The translations under genes and the position numbers were made by a program. Below, piece by piece: positions 35,309 through 43,555 of a DNA stretch of 64,000 nt. The stretch comes from Rhizobiaceae bacterium (GTDB lineage Bacteria > Pseudomonadota > Alphaproteobacteria > Rhizobiales > Rhizobiaceae), in assembly GCA_019635755.1 (NCBI GenBank), contig JAHBYW010000008.1:62001-126000 (forward strand), written 5' to 3'. The notes below the pieces were generated by a model, which was not told the origin of the DNA, searched no databases, and worked only from the letters and a program-made list of their open reading frames with translations. Every line of letters starts with the position of its first letter. The first letter of the stretch is position 1.

Positions 35309-36196
35309 CTACGCCGCGGGCCTCGCACCGCCCAGCCCGGACACGAGCGTCTGCACCAGCGCAATGGCGCCGGAGATCGGCCGGAACTGGCCGGTCGCGG
35401 CGTTGTCGACGAAGAAGGCAAGTCGCGAATGCCGGGCCAGCGGGCTCTGCGGCGAATCGGTGATCGCCAGCACCGGCTTGCCGCTGAGATGGCAGTCGAC
35501 CACGACGTCGACCACCGGCTCCGAATACGGAGGGAAGGCGATCGCCACCAGCAACTCGTCTCGTCGCATGTTGGCCACCTGCTGGGCCGCCATGCCGCCG
35601 CCGAAGTCCAGCAGGCTGCAGCGCCGTTCCGAGCGCGACAGCCCGTAGGCGAAGTAGGTCGCGATAGCGCGAGAGCGGCGCAGGCCGGCGATGTAGACAT
35701 GGCTGGCAGCGTCCAGCATGGCGACCGCGGCGGCGAGGTCCGCGGTGGCGGTCGACATGCGCAGTTCCTCGAGCGAGGCCTCGGATGCCGCGATGGACGC
35801 CGCGAGCGTCGCGGCGAGGTCGGCTTCGGGCCTTTCCCCCTGCCGTTCGTAGACCTGCTCGCGCATGTCCGCCGCGCCCTCGATCAGCCGGAGGCGGAAG
35901 ATTCGCTGGATGTCGGAGAAGCCGGGATAGCCGAACTCCTTGGCGAAGCGGATGAGGGTCGACGGCTGGACGCCGAGTTCCCCCGCGATCGTCGCGATGG
36001 TCGACAGGGCGAAGCTGTTCGGCTGCTCCAGCGCGGAGCGAGCGATGCGCTGCAAATGGGGCGAAAGGCCCTCGAACCGGGCGCGGATGCGCGACCGAAG
36101 CGCCTCGAACGTCTCGGCCGCCTCGGTCTGGTCGGTCATGCCAGGATGTCTTTCGGTCAAGGCCTGCTCCGCCCGCTGAAGGGCCTCGTCATTCAC
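35309..36196 (-). CDS. MurR/RpiR-family transcriptional regulator
   Basis: About 295 residues: an N-terminal HTH_6 domain (SALEQPNSFALSTIATIAGE, VQPSTLIRFAKEFGYPGFSD) and a C-terminal SIS sugar-phosphate-binding domain (HVYIAGLRRSRAIATYFAYGL, VLAITDSPQSPLARHS). The start is uncertain: GTG 36196, ATG 36139 and TTG 36226 are in frame and none has a strong Shine-Dalgarno. It is divergent from the ten-gene transporter/dehydratase operon, with a palindromic operator in the gap. RpiR proteins sense phosphorylated or free sugars, fitting a sugar-acid pathway. Confidence 0.9.
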   Translation of the reverse strand: MNDEALQRAEQALTERHPGMTDQTEAAETFEALRSRIRARFEGLSPHLQRIARSALEQPNSFALSTIATIAGELGVQPSTLIRFAKEFGYPGFSDIQRIFRLRLIEGAADMREQVYERQGERPEADLAATLAASIAASEASLEELRMSTATADLAAAVAMLDAASHVYIAGLRRSRAIATYFAYGLSRSERRCSLLDFGGGMAAQQVANMRRDELLVAIAFPPYSEPVVDVVVDCHLSGKPVLAITDSPQSPLARHSRLAFFVDNAATGQFRPISGAIALVQTLVSGLGGARPAA

Positions 36197-36231
36197 AGCG
36201 ATTGCTGAAAGAAAGGCCGTTGACAAGGATA

Positions 36232-36247
36232 GAATGAAAATTCATTC
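36232..36247. promoter_or_regulatory. RpiR-type operator
   Basis: GAATGAA-AA-TTCATTC is a palindrome with perfect 7-base arms. It lies 35-50 bases upstream of the RpiR-type gene and 75 bases before the binding-protein gene. A further CATTC half-site (TGCATTCAATCC) occurs at about 36260. Long A/T palindromes of this shape are typical for RpiR regulators. Confidence 0.65.
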
Positions 36248-36321
36248 TTCGTGAACATGCATTCAATCCACGGGCGGGAGGTGCCCGCGGTGCGAGCATC
36301 CGGACGTCAAGGGAGGAAGGA

Positions 36322-37617
36322 ATGTCTCAGGGCAAGTTCACGCGTCGCACGCTGCTGGGTGGCGCGGCGGCAGGCAGTGCATTGACGGTCTTCGCGGGCC
36401 CATGGAAGCACAACCGCGTCTGGGCGCAGGCGTCCGACAAGCCGATCCGCATCGGTCTGACGTCGGATGCGAGCGGACAATACGCCAATTCCGGCGCGAG
36501 CGATCGCCGCGGCATGATGATGGCGATCGACGAGGCCAACGAGCGCGGTGGCGTGCTGGGCCGGAAGATCCAGTGGGTTCACATCGACACCGAGACGGTG
36601 CCGGCGACCGGCAGCCGCGTGGCCGAGCGCATGATCACGCGCGAGGAATGCGGTTTCCTCATCGGCGCGGTCCATTCCGGCGTCGCCAACGCCATCAGCC
36701 AGGTCGCGCAGAAATACGGCGTAATCTACCTGAATACCAACTCGTCCTCGCCCACGGAAGCCGGCCAGAACTGCCACCGCACCAAATTCGTGTGGGACGG
36801 CAACGGCACCAACTTCGCCAAGGCCGCCGTCAAGAATGCCATCGACACCTACGGCAAGAACTGGATGCTGCTGACCAACGACTATGTCTGGGGTCACGAC
36901 ACCGCCAAGGCGACCAAGGCGCTGCTGGCGCAGTATGGCGGCGAGGTGATGGAGGAGATCCTGATCCCGCAGGGCACGCGCGATTTCTCGTCCGCGCTGC
37001 TGCGCGTGCAGCAGCAGAAGCCGGCGGTCGTGTCGGCGGCGATCGGTGGCGACGACCAGAAGGCGTTCCGCCAGCAGGTCGCGCAGCTCGGCATGGGCGC
37101 CAATCCCGCATGGATCAACAGCCAGCAGGACTGGCCGGACGTCTACGGCCTTCCGATCGACAATCTGTTCGGCGTGTTCGGCACCACCTGGTACTACAAG
37201 CTCGACCTTCCGGGCGTCGCCGACTTCGTCAAGACGTATCAGGAGCGCTATCCCGACACGCAGATGCGGGTTCCGGGCAACGTCTTCTACAACGGCTACA
37301 TGTCGACACGGGAACTGCTTTCGGCCGTCGAGCGCGCCGGCAGCACGAACAACATCGCCGTCATCAAGGCTCTCGAAGGCCACAAGATGCCGGCCGCCGA
37401 CCGCATGCAGCATCACGACGCGTGGATCGACCCTGCGACGCATCAGGTGCAGCAGACGATCTATCTGGCGACCGCGAATTCCAAGTGGACCGAGGCCGAC
37501 AAGGACGGTCTGTTCGAGATCGTCACCAACACGGCTCCCGACGCGGTGCTGGACACGGCCGCTCCCGAGGCCTGCAAGCTCGAGAGCTACGAGGACACGC
37601 CGAGCTTCGACGCCTGA
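36322..37617 (+). CDS. Branched-chain-amino-acid-type ABC transporter substrate-binding protein, Tat-exported
   Basis: A 431-residue periplasmic binding protein of the LivK/Peripla_BP_6 type. It has a twin-arginine signal (FTRRTLLGGAAAGSALT) and mature segments IRIGLTSDASGQYANSGASD and GFLIGAVHSGVANAISQ. ATG 36322 follows GGGAGGAAGG. It is the first gene of an operon reaching the aldehyde dehydrogenase, so its ligand is probably a sugar, sugar acid or polyol derivative, not a branched-chain amino acid. A stable hairpin follows its stop. Confidence 0.9.
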   Translation: MSQGKFTRRTLLGGAAAGSALTVFAGPWKHNRVWAQASDKPIRIGLTSDASGQYANSGASDRRGMMMAIDEANERGGVLGRKIQWVHIDTETVPATGSRVAERMITREECGFLIGAVHSGVANAISQVAQKYGVIYLNTNSSSPTEAGQNCHRTKFVWDGNGTNFAKAAVKNAIDTYGKNWMLLTNDYVWGHDTAKATKALLAQYGGEVMEEILIPQGTRDFSSALLRVQQQKPAVVSAAIGGDDQKAFRQQVAQLGMGANPAWINSQQDWPDVYGLPIDNLFGVFGTTWYYKLDLPGVADFVKTYQERYPDTQMRVPGNVFYNGYMSTRELLSAVERAGSTNNIAVIKALEGHKMPAADRMQHHDAWIDPATHQVQQTIYLATANSKWTEADKDGLFEIVTNTAPDAVLDTAAPEACKLESYEDTPSFDA

Positions 37618-37638
37618 TCCGGCACGCTGTACAGTCAG

Positions 37639-37666
37639 GGTCGTGGCCGGTCCGCCGGCCACGACC
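37639..37666 (+). terminator. Intercistronic hairpin after the Liv-type binding-protein gene
   Basis: GGTCGTGGCCGG (37639-37650), loop TCCG and CCGGCCACGACC (37655-37666) form a perfect 12-bp stem without a following T-run. It lies between the binding-protein stop and the first permease start, and probably protects the upstream message or reduces read-through, favouring binding-protein excess. Confidence 0.55.
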
Positions 37667-37692
37667 GTCCGTTGCCTCAAGTCAGTGCTGAC

Positions 37693-38613
37693 ATGACCGA
37701 CATCCTGCCGCATCTGCTGAACGGCCTGACGCTTGGCCTTCTCTTCGCGCTGATCGCGCTGGGCTTCACCCTCATCGTCGGCGTCATGGAAGTCATCAAC
37801 CTTGCGCATGGCTCCCTGTTCGCGCTCGGTGCCTATTTCGCGCTGACAGTGCTGGGCGCCGGCTGGTTCGGCGATACGGCGTTCGGCGCCTGGTGGCTGA
37901 GCCTCGCAATCGAGACCCGCTATGTCGCCGCGCTGCTCATCGGCCCGCTGCTGGCAGCGCTGGCCGGCATGGCGCTGGAGCTGTGCCTCAGGCCGACCTA
38001 CGGCAAGGCGCCTCTCTACGGGCTGCTGCTGACCTTCGGCGCGGCGCTGGTCATCGAGGAGATCATCCGGCTGGGCTGGGGCACGGGCGAGCAGAACCTG
38101 CAGGTCCCGGCCGCCATCAACGGGCCGATCCTCGTCGCCGGCTTCATCTACTCCAAGTACAAGTTCTTCGCCGCCGGCTTCAGCCTCGTCGCCATCGTCG
38201 CTGTGTGGCTGTTCCTCGAGCGCACGCCCTACGGCGCGATCATCAAGGCAGGCGCGCACGACAGCGAGATGGTGCGGGCCCTCGGCTACGACCTCTCGAA
38301 GCTGCGGCTGCTGGTCTTCGGCTTCGGCGCGGCGCTGGCGGGTCTGGCGGGCATCATCATGGTGCCGATCTGGGGCCTGCGCCCGCATGTCGGCATCGAC
38401 GTCGTCATCCCGGCCTTTCTCATCATCGTCATCGGCGGCATCGGCAGCTTCTGGGGCGCGGTCGTGGCGGCTCTTCTCGTCGGCCTGGCCGTCGGCATCA
38501 CCGGCGCCTATGCGGGCGCCTGGGCGACGATGTCGATGTACATCCTGCTGATCGTCGTGGTCGGGTTCCGCAGCCGCGGCCTGTTCGGCCGCAAGAGCGC
38601 GCTGGAGAACTGA
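37693..38613 (+). CDS. Liv-type ABC transporter permease (LivH family)
   Basis: A 306-residue permease. The N-terminus LLNGLTLGLLFALIALGFTLIVGVM and the following NLAHGSLFALGAY are diagnostic of LivH. About eight membrane spans follow, and the C-terminal LIIVIGGIGSFWGAVVAALLVG is typical. ATG 37693 is chosen over TTG 37672, which would add seven polar residues. The LivM-type gene starts two bases after its stop. Confidence 0.92.
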   Translation: MTDILPHLLNGLTLGLLFALIALGFTLIVGVMEVINLAHGSLFALGAYFALTVLGAGWFGDTAFGAWWLSLAIETRYVAALLIGPLLAALAGMALELCLRPTYGKAPLYGLLLTFGAALVIEEIIRLGWGTGEQNLQVPAAINGPILVAGFIYSKYKFFAAGFSLVAIVAVWLFLERTPYGAIIKAGAHDSEMVRALGYDLSKLRLLVFGFGAALAGLAGIIMVPIWGLRPHVGIDVVIPAFLIIVIGGIGSFWGAVVAALLVGLAVGITGAYAGAWATMSMYILLIVVVGFRSRGLFGRKSALEN

Positions 38614-38615
38614 CG

Positions 38616-39638
38616 GTGATCTCGCTCGCCGACATCCCCTCGCGTTCGCCGGTTCAAGCCTACGGCCCGGTAGCGCTGCTGGCGCTGGCGCTCGCGACCG
38701 CGCCCTGGTGGCTGCCGGCGATCGGGCTCTACCAGTATCTCGGCGTCGAGGTCGCCATCTGGATGATCTTCGCGCTCGGCTTCAACCTGCTGTTCGGTTA
38801 TGCCGGGCTGCACTCGTTCGGCCATGGCGCCTATCTCGGGATCGGGGCCTACGCCTTCGGCCTGTTCCAGCAGAACGTCGCGCTGAGCCTGTGGGGCGGA
38901 TTGGGCGCCGCCATCCTCGCAGCCGGCTTCGCGGGGGCGATCGTCGGGGTGTTCGTCTCGCACCGACGCGGCATCTACTATGCCCTGCTCACCATCGCCT
39001 TTGGCCAGGTCTTCTGGTTCTCGTCGATGAAGCTCTATGGCATCACCGGCGGCGAGGACGGGCTCCTTGGCATTCCGCGCCCGCCGCTTACCTTCTTCGG
39101 CCTCGAGTTCGACCTGCGCTCGAACGTCGCGCTGTTCTACCTCTCTGCCATCTTCCTGCTGCTCACGGTGCTTATCCTGTGGCGGCTGGTGAACTCGCCC
39201 TTCGGCCGCGTGCTCCAGGCAATTCGCCAGAACGAAACCCGGGCACGCTTCGCCGGCTACGAAGTCTGGCGGTTCAAATGGGCCGCCTTCGTGATTTCTG
39301 CGATGTTCGCGGGCCTTGCCGGCGGGCTGTTCTCGATGGCGCAGCAGAGCGCCTATCCGGACGTCATGAGCCTCCACCAGTCCGGCCTGATCGTGATGAT
39401 GGTGCTGGTCGGCGGTGGTCTCGTCAGCTTCTGGGGCCCGGTGCTCGGCGTCATCCTCTATTTCGTCGCCCGCGACGTGCTCGGCGGCCTCACCGAAACC
39501 TGGCTGCTCTGGTACGGCCTGATGTTCATGGCGATGGTCATGCTGCGCCCCGAGGGGGTGGCCGGCATGCTGCATCTCGGCTGGAAGCGGCTGCGCGGCG
39601 GTGAGAAACCGGCGGTACTCGCCGCGGAGAAGGCCTGA
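38616..39638 (+). CDS. Liv-type ABC transporter permease (LivM family)
   Basis: A 340-residue second permease. LGFNLLFGYAGLHSFGHGAYLGIGAYAFG is the family core (partly shown), and IRQNETRARFAGYEVWRFKWAAFVIS contains the coupling region. GTG 38616 lies two bases after the LivH-type stop and the ATPase ATG overlaps its stop by one base, so translation is tightly coupled. Confidence 0.92.
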   Translation: MISLADIPSRSPVQAYGPVALLALALATAPWWLPAIGLYQYLGVEVAIWMIFALGFNLLFGYAGLHSFGHGAYLGIGAYAFGLFQQNVALSLWGGLGAAILAAGFAGAIVGVFVSHRRGIYYALLTIAFGQVFWFSSMKLYGITGGEDGLLGIPRPPLTFFGLEFDLRSNVALFYLSAIFLLLTVLILWRLVNSPFGRVLQAIRQNETRARFAGYEVWRFKWAAFVISAMFAGLAGGLFSMAQQSAYPDVMSLHQSGLIVMMVLVGGGLVSFWGPVLGVILYFVARDVLGGLTETWLLWYGLMFMAMVMLRPEGVAGMLHLGWKRLRGGEKPAVLAAEKA

Positions 39639-40387
39639 TGGCGTTCTTCGAGGCCCGCAACCTGCACAAGCGCTTCGGCTCCCGCGTCGTGCTGGAGAAC
39701 GTCTCGCTGTCCTTCGAGCAGGGACAGGTCAGCGGCATCATGGGGCCGAACGGCGCCGGCAAGACCACCTGCTTCCATGTGCTGACCGGGCTGCACAAGC
39801 CCGACCGCGGCGAGATCGAACTGCAAGGCGTGTCCATCGCCGGCCTGCCGCCGCAGCGCATCGCGCGGATGGGCGTGTCGCGCTCGTTCCAGATCATGAA
39901 CCTGTTCGACGACAGCGTCGTCATCGAGAACGTGATGCTGGCGCTGCCCGAGTTCCGTGCGCGGCGGCTGAACGTCTTCGGCGGGGTCTTCGACGACAAG
40001 GCGCTCGTCGAGGCGGCGACCGACATCCTTGACCAGGTCGGGCTCGCCGCCCGCGCCTGGGAGAAGGCGACGTCGCTCTCCTACGGCGAGCGGCGCGCGC
40101 TGGAGATCGGCGTGGCGCTGGCGGCGCGGCCGAAGATCCTGTTCCTCGACGAGCCGACATCCGGCCTCGGTACCGAGGCGACGCGACGGCTCGCATCGCT
40201 GATCCGCCAGCTGCGCGAGCGCTACACCATCGTGATGATCGAGCACGACATGCGCTTCCTGTTCGACCTCGCGGACCGGATCTCGGTCATCCACTGGGGT
40301 CAGGTGATCGCCGAGGGAACGCCGGCCGAGCTCCAGGCGAACAAATGGGTCCGCCGCTCCGCGCTGGGGGAGGCCACTCTTGCTTGA
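39638..40387 (+). CDS. Liv-type ABC transporter ATP-binding protein (LivG family)
   Basis: A 249-residue ATPase. It has Walker A GPNGAGKT (36-43), Q-loop SFQIMN near 85, signature LSYGE at 147-151, Walker B ending LFLDEPTSGL near 168-177 and H-loop IEHDM. It is a complete, normal Liv ATPase; the downstream genes supply a second normal one and a third degenerate one. Confidence 0.92.
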   Translation: MAFFEARNLHKRFGSRVVLENVSLSFEQGQVSGIMGPNGAGKTTCFHVLTGLHKPDRGEIELQGVSIAGLPPQRIARMGVSRSFQIMNLFDDSVVIENVMLALPEFRARRLNVFGGVFDDKALVEAATDILDQVGLAARAWEKATSLSYGERRALEIGVALAARPKILFLDEPTSGLGTEATRRLASLIRQLRERYTIVMIEHDMRFLFDLADRISVIHWGQVIAEGTPAELQANKWVRRSALGEATLA

Positions 40388-41075
40388 GGTCCGCAACGTC
40401 GAGGCCTTCTACGGCGAGACACAGGCGCTGTTCGGTGCCTCGCTTCATGTCGGTCAGGCCGAGGTCGTGGCGCTGCTCGGGCCGAATGGCGCCGGCAAGA
40501 CCACGACGATCCGCTCGATCCTCGGCCTGACGCGCGCCCGTGCCGGCCGCATAGACTTCGACGGCGCCGACGTCACCACGCTGCCGACGCACCGCATCTC
40601 GGCCATGGGTATCAGCTGGGTGCCGGACGACCGCCGCGTGTTTCCGACGCTGACGGTGGCGCGCAATCTCCAGATCGCCCGGCGGCGCACCAAGTTCCGC
40701 GAATGGAAGCTGGCCGAGATGTTCGGCATCTTCTCGGCGCTGGAGCATCTGATGCCAAGGGAGTGCGAGAACCTGTCGGGCGGCGAAATGCAGATGGTGG
40801 CGATCTCCCGCGCCCTGCTCGCCTCGCCCGGCCTCGTGCTGTTCGACGAGCCGAGCCAGGGCCTCGCCCCGCGCATCGTGCAGGACGTGATGAAGACGGT
40901 CCGCCTGCTCAAGGCCGAGGGCATAGCGTCGCTGATCGTCGAGCAGAATGCGCTTGCCGCGCTGGAGGTCTCCGACCGCGTCTACGTCATGGACCACGGC
41001 CGCGTCGTCCACGAAGGACCGGCGCGCGATCTCCTCGACAACCCGGCGCGCCGCCGCGAACTGCTCGGGGTGTAG
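40380..41075 (+). CDS. Liv-type ABC transporter ATP-binding protein (LivF family)
   Basis: A 231-residue ATPase starting at TTG 40380 behind GGGGGAGG, overlapping the LivG-type gene by 8 bases. It has Walker A GPNGAGKT, signature LSGGEMQM, Walker B LVLFDEPSQGLAP and H-loop VEQNA, as usual for LivF. Together with LivG it would form the working ATPase heterodimer. Confidence 0.92.
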   Translation: MLEVRNVEAFYGETQALFGASLHVGQAEVVALLGPNGAGKTTTIRSILGLTRARAGRIDFDGADVTTLPTHRISAMGISWVPDDRRVFPTLTVARNLQIARRRTKFREWKLAEMFGIFSALEHLMPRECENLSGGEMQMVAISRALLASPGLVLFDEPSQGLAPRIVQDVMKTVRLLKAEGIASLIVEQNALAALEVSDRVYVMDHGRVVHEGPARDLLDNPARRRELLGV

Positions 41076-41078
41076 ACC

Positions 41079-41702
41079 ATGGCGCCGATGCTCGAAGTCG
41101 ACGGTCTCACCAAGGTTTACAAGCGCGGTTGGCCGGCCGCGAAAGAGACCTTCCGCCTCGAAGCCGACTTCCGGATCGAGGAGCCCGGCATCGTCGGCAT
41201 GATGGGGCCGAACGGCTCGGGCAAGACCACGCTGTTCGAGCTGATCACGGGCTCCAACACGCCGACGGCGGGCCGCGTGCTGGTGCGGGGCCGCGACATC
41301 CACGGGGTGCGCACCGACGAGCGCGACCGGCTGGCGATCCACTACCACCAGTCCTACCAGGTCCGACACTTTCGCTCGCTCTACCCCAACGCGCTGCTCG
41401 AACGCGCCGGCAGCGACTATCCGCTGGTGCATCTTTTCGACGAGCCGCAGTTCAACACGCAGGACGGCTATATCGGCTTCATGCTCGACTTCTTCCGCCG
41501 GCTGCGCGGCGAGGGCCGGCTGGTGTTCCTGTGCGTGCATCCCAACGAGCGCTTTCACCTCGAAATCCTCGAGGAGATCTGCGAGCGCTTCATCTTCGTG
41601 CAGAAGGGCACGGTGACGCCGATCGCGGACTTCGCCGGCCTCGTCGCGCACGAACCGTGCCGCGCCTATCTGGGCGACCTCCTCGCGGAGCGCGCCGCAT
41701 GA
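41079..41702 (+). CDS. Degenerate ABC ATPase lacking the signature motif and helical subdomain
   Basis: 207 residues. Walker A is intact (GPNGSGKT, 43-50), a Q-loop-like YHQSYQ lies at 89-94, Walker B is LVHLFDEP (116-123) and an H-loop-like histidine is in FLCVHPNE (150-157). The Q-loop to Walker B distance is about 25 residues, against about 85 in the LivG-type protein of this operon. No LSGGQ-like signature exists, so the helical subdomain is deleted. The frame is intact and couples to both neighbours (3-base gap; 4-base overlap), so it looks functional rather than decayed. It may bind ATP and play a regulatory role. Confidence 0.8.
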   Translation: MAPMLEVDGLTKVYKRGWPAAKETFRLEADFRIEEPGIVGMMGPNGSGKTTLFELITGSNTPTAGRVLVRGRDIHGVRTDERDRLAIHYHQSYQVRHFRSLYPNALLERAGSDYPLVHLFDEPQFNTQDGYIGFMLDFFRRLRGEGRLVFLCVHPNERFHLEILEEICERFIFVQKGTVTPIADFAGLVAHEPCRAYLGDLLAERAA

Positions 41703-42730
41703 GCCGCGCCGTCTCATCCGTTCATCACGGAGACCGGCCGCTCCGGGTCGCGCTGGTCGGCGCCGGCATGATCAGCCTCCACCACCTGCGCGCCTGGCGC
41801 AATGCCGGAGTGCCGGTCGTGGCCGTGTGCGACATCGATCGCGCGAAAGCGGAGGCCCGCGCCGCCGAGTTCGGCATCGACCGCGTCTACGACGATCCGG
41901 TGACGCTTTTCGCGGATGGCGGCTTCGAGGTCGTGGACATCGCCGCGTCGGTCGCCGCGCATGCGCCGGTGACGCGGCTGGCGGCCGACCACGGCGTCCA
42001 TGTCATGCTGCAGAAGCCGATGACCGAGACCGTCGCCGAAGCAGAAGCGCTGGTCGATTGTGTCGGCACCCGCGTGCGCTTCATGGTGCACGAGAACTAC
42101 CGCTTCCGACCGCACTACATGACCGTCCGCCGCTGGATCGCCGAGGGCCGCATCGGTAGGCCCCGGCATGCTGCGATCTCGTGCCGTGGGTCGGGGCTCA
42201 CCGCGCGCGAAGGCACGGTGCCGTTCCTGATCGAGCGCCAGCCCTATCTGAGCGGGTTCCGGCGGAACCTCGTCTTCGAGACGATGATCCACCATCTCGA
42301 CTTGCTGCGCTGCCTGTGCGGCCCGCTGAAGGTCGTGGCGGCGCGGCTGAACCGGCTGGCCGACGGGCTGCCGGGAGAAGATACGGCCGCGATCCTGCTC
42401 GAAGGCGAGAACGGCTTCATCGCCACCGCCGACGGGTCGATCTGCGCGCCGGGATATCCGCCGCTTCACGGCGACCGGCTTGAGATCATCGGCACCAAAG
42501 CGACCGTCGTCATGGACTACAACCGCGTCTTCCTCGTCGGCGCGGAGGGCGACGCTGAAGAGGTCGACCTGCTCGGCCGCTACCAGGAATGCTTCGACGC
42601 GATCATGGCGGCGTTCGTCGCCGGCCTGCGCGACGGCGCGCCGTTCGAGACGGATCGCCTCGACAACCTCGAAACGCTGCGCCTGATGGAATCCGTCTAT
42701 CGCGCCGCCGGCGTGGAGTTTTCTGCATGA
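41699..42730 (+). CDS. Gfo/Idh/MocA family oxidoreductase
   Basis: A 343-residue NAD(P)-dependent dehydrogenase. The Rossmann motif is RVALVGAGMISLHHLRAWR, the catalytic lysine is in MLQKPMTET (QKP in place of the common EKP), and ETMIHHLDLLRCL carries the conserved active-site histidine pair. Members oxidise inositol, sugars and sugar acids. It overlaps the degenerate ATPase gene by 4 bases and the SDR gene by 4 bases. Confidence 0.9.
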   Translation: MSRAVSSVHHGDRPLRVALVGAGMISLHHLRAWRNAGVPVVAVCDIDRAKAEARAAEFGIDRVYDDPVTLFADGGFEVVDIAASVAAHAPVTRLAADHGVHVMLQKPMTETVAEAEALVDCVGTRVRFMVHENYRFRPHYMTVRRWIAEGRIGRPRHAAISCRGSGLTAREGTVPFLIERQPYLSGFRRNLVFETMIHHLDLLRCLCGPLKVVAARLNRLADGLPGEDTAAILLEGENGFIATADGSICAPGYPPLHGDRLEIIGTKATVVMDYNRVFLVGAEGDAEEVDLLGRYQECFDAIMAAFVAGLRDGAPFETDRLDNLETLRLMESVYRAAGVEFSA

Positions 42731-43548
42731 ACCGGCCCGAGCCGAGCCTCACCCCCGCCATCGACCCGTCCGCGATGGACAGGCTGTTCGACATCTCGGG
42801 GATGCGCGTGTTCATCCCAGGCGGCTACGGCGCCATCGGCGAGGCGACGGCGCTGGCCATGGCCCGGCGTGGAGCCAAGGTGGCGTTGGCCGGACGCAAC
42901 GCCGACCGGGCGGAGGCACTGGCCGGGCGCATCGTGTCGGCCGGCGGCAGTTGCGTCGGTTTCGAACTCGATGCCCGGTCGCCGAAACAGATCGCGGCGG
43001 CGACCCAGAAGGCGGCCGATGCGCTGGGCGGCATCGACGTGCTGGTGAACTGCGTCGGCATCCAGCGCGAGCAGGCGCTGCTGGACGTCACCGAGGAGAC
43101 CTTCGACGAGGTCTACGAGACCAATCTGAAATCGGCGATGTTCCTGGCTCAGGCGGTGGCCAGGCAGCAGATCGCGCAAGGCGGCGGCGGCCGGCAGATC
43201 CACCTGCTGTCGGTGCGCTCGCAGCTGGCGCTGCGCGGCCGCGGCTACTCGGCCTACTGCGCCACCAAGGGCGGGCTGGCGATGCTGGTCAAGCAGCACG
43301 CCATGGAACTCGCGCCGCACAACATCACCGTCAACGGCGTCGCGCCGACCTTCATCCGCTCCGAGCGCATCCGCCACCATCTGGAGCGCGATGGCTTCCG
43401 CGACTTCATCCTCGAGCGCAATCCGCTCGGGCGCATCGGCGACCCGCTGGAAGTGGTGGGACAGATCATCGCCTTCGCCGCGCCGGCGGGCAGCTACATG
43501 ACGGGTCAGATCGTCTATATCGATGGCGGAGTCACCGCCAGCCAATGA
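42727..43548 (+). CDS. SDR family oxidoreductase
   Basis: A 273-residue short-chain dehydrogenase. The nucleotide-binding motif is the variant PGGYGAIGEA, with NCVG in place of NNAG. The catalytic serine is in LLSVRS, and tyrosine/lysine are in YCATKGG. The C-terminal MTGQIVYIDGGVTASQ is typical of FabG-like and sugar-oxidising SDRs. It probably oxidises or reduces a polyol or sugar acid in the pathway encoded by this operon. Confidence 0.92.
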   Translation: MNRPEPSLTPAIDPSAMDRLFDISGMRVFIPGGYGAIGEATALAMARRGAKVALAGRNADRAEALAGRIVSAGGSCVGFELDARSPKQIAAATQKAADALGGIDVLVNCVGIQREQALLDVTEETFDEVYETNLKSAMFLAQAVARQQIAQGGGGRQIHLLSVRSQLALRGRGYSAYCATKGGLAMLVKQHAMELAPHNITVNGVAPTFIRSERIRHHLERDGFRDFILERNPLGRIGDPLEVVGQIIAFAAPAGSYMTGQIVYIDGGVTASQ

Positions 43549-43555
43549 GACGATC

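Noticed and set aside
36307-38388. 693-codon open frame on the minus strand
   Set aside because: Antisense to the Liv-type binding protein and permease genes; no recognisable fold.
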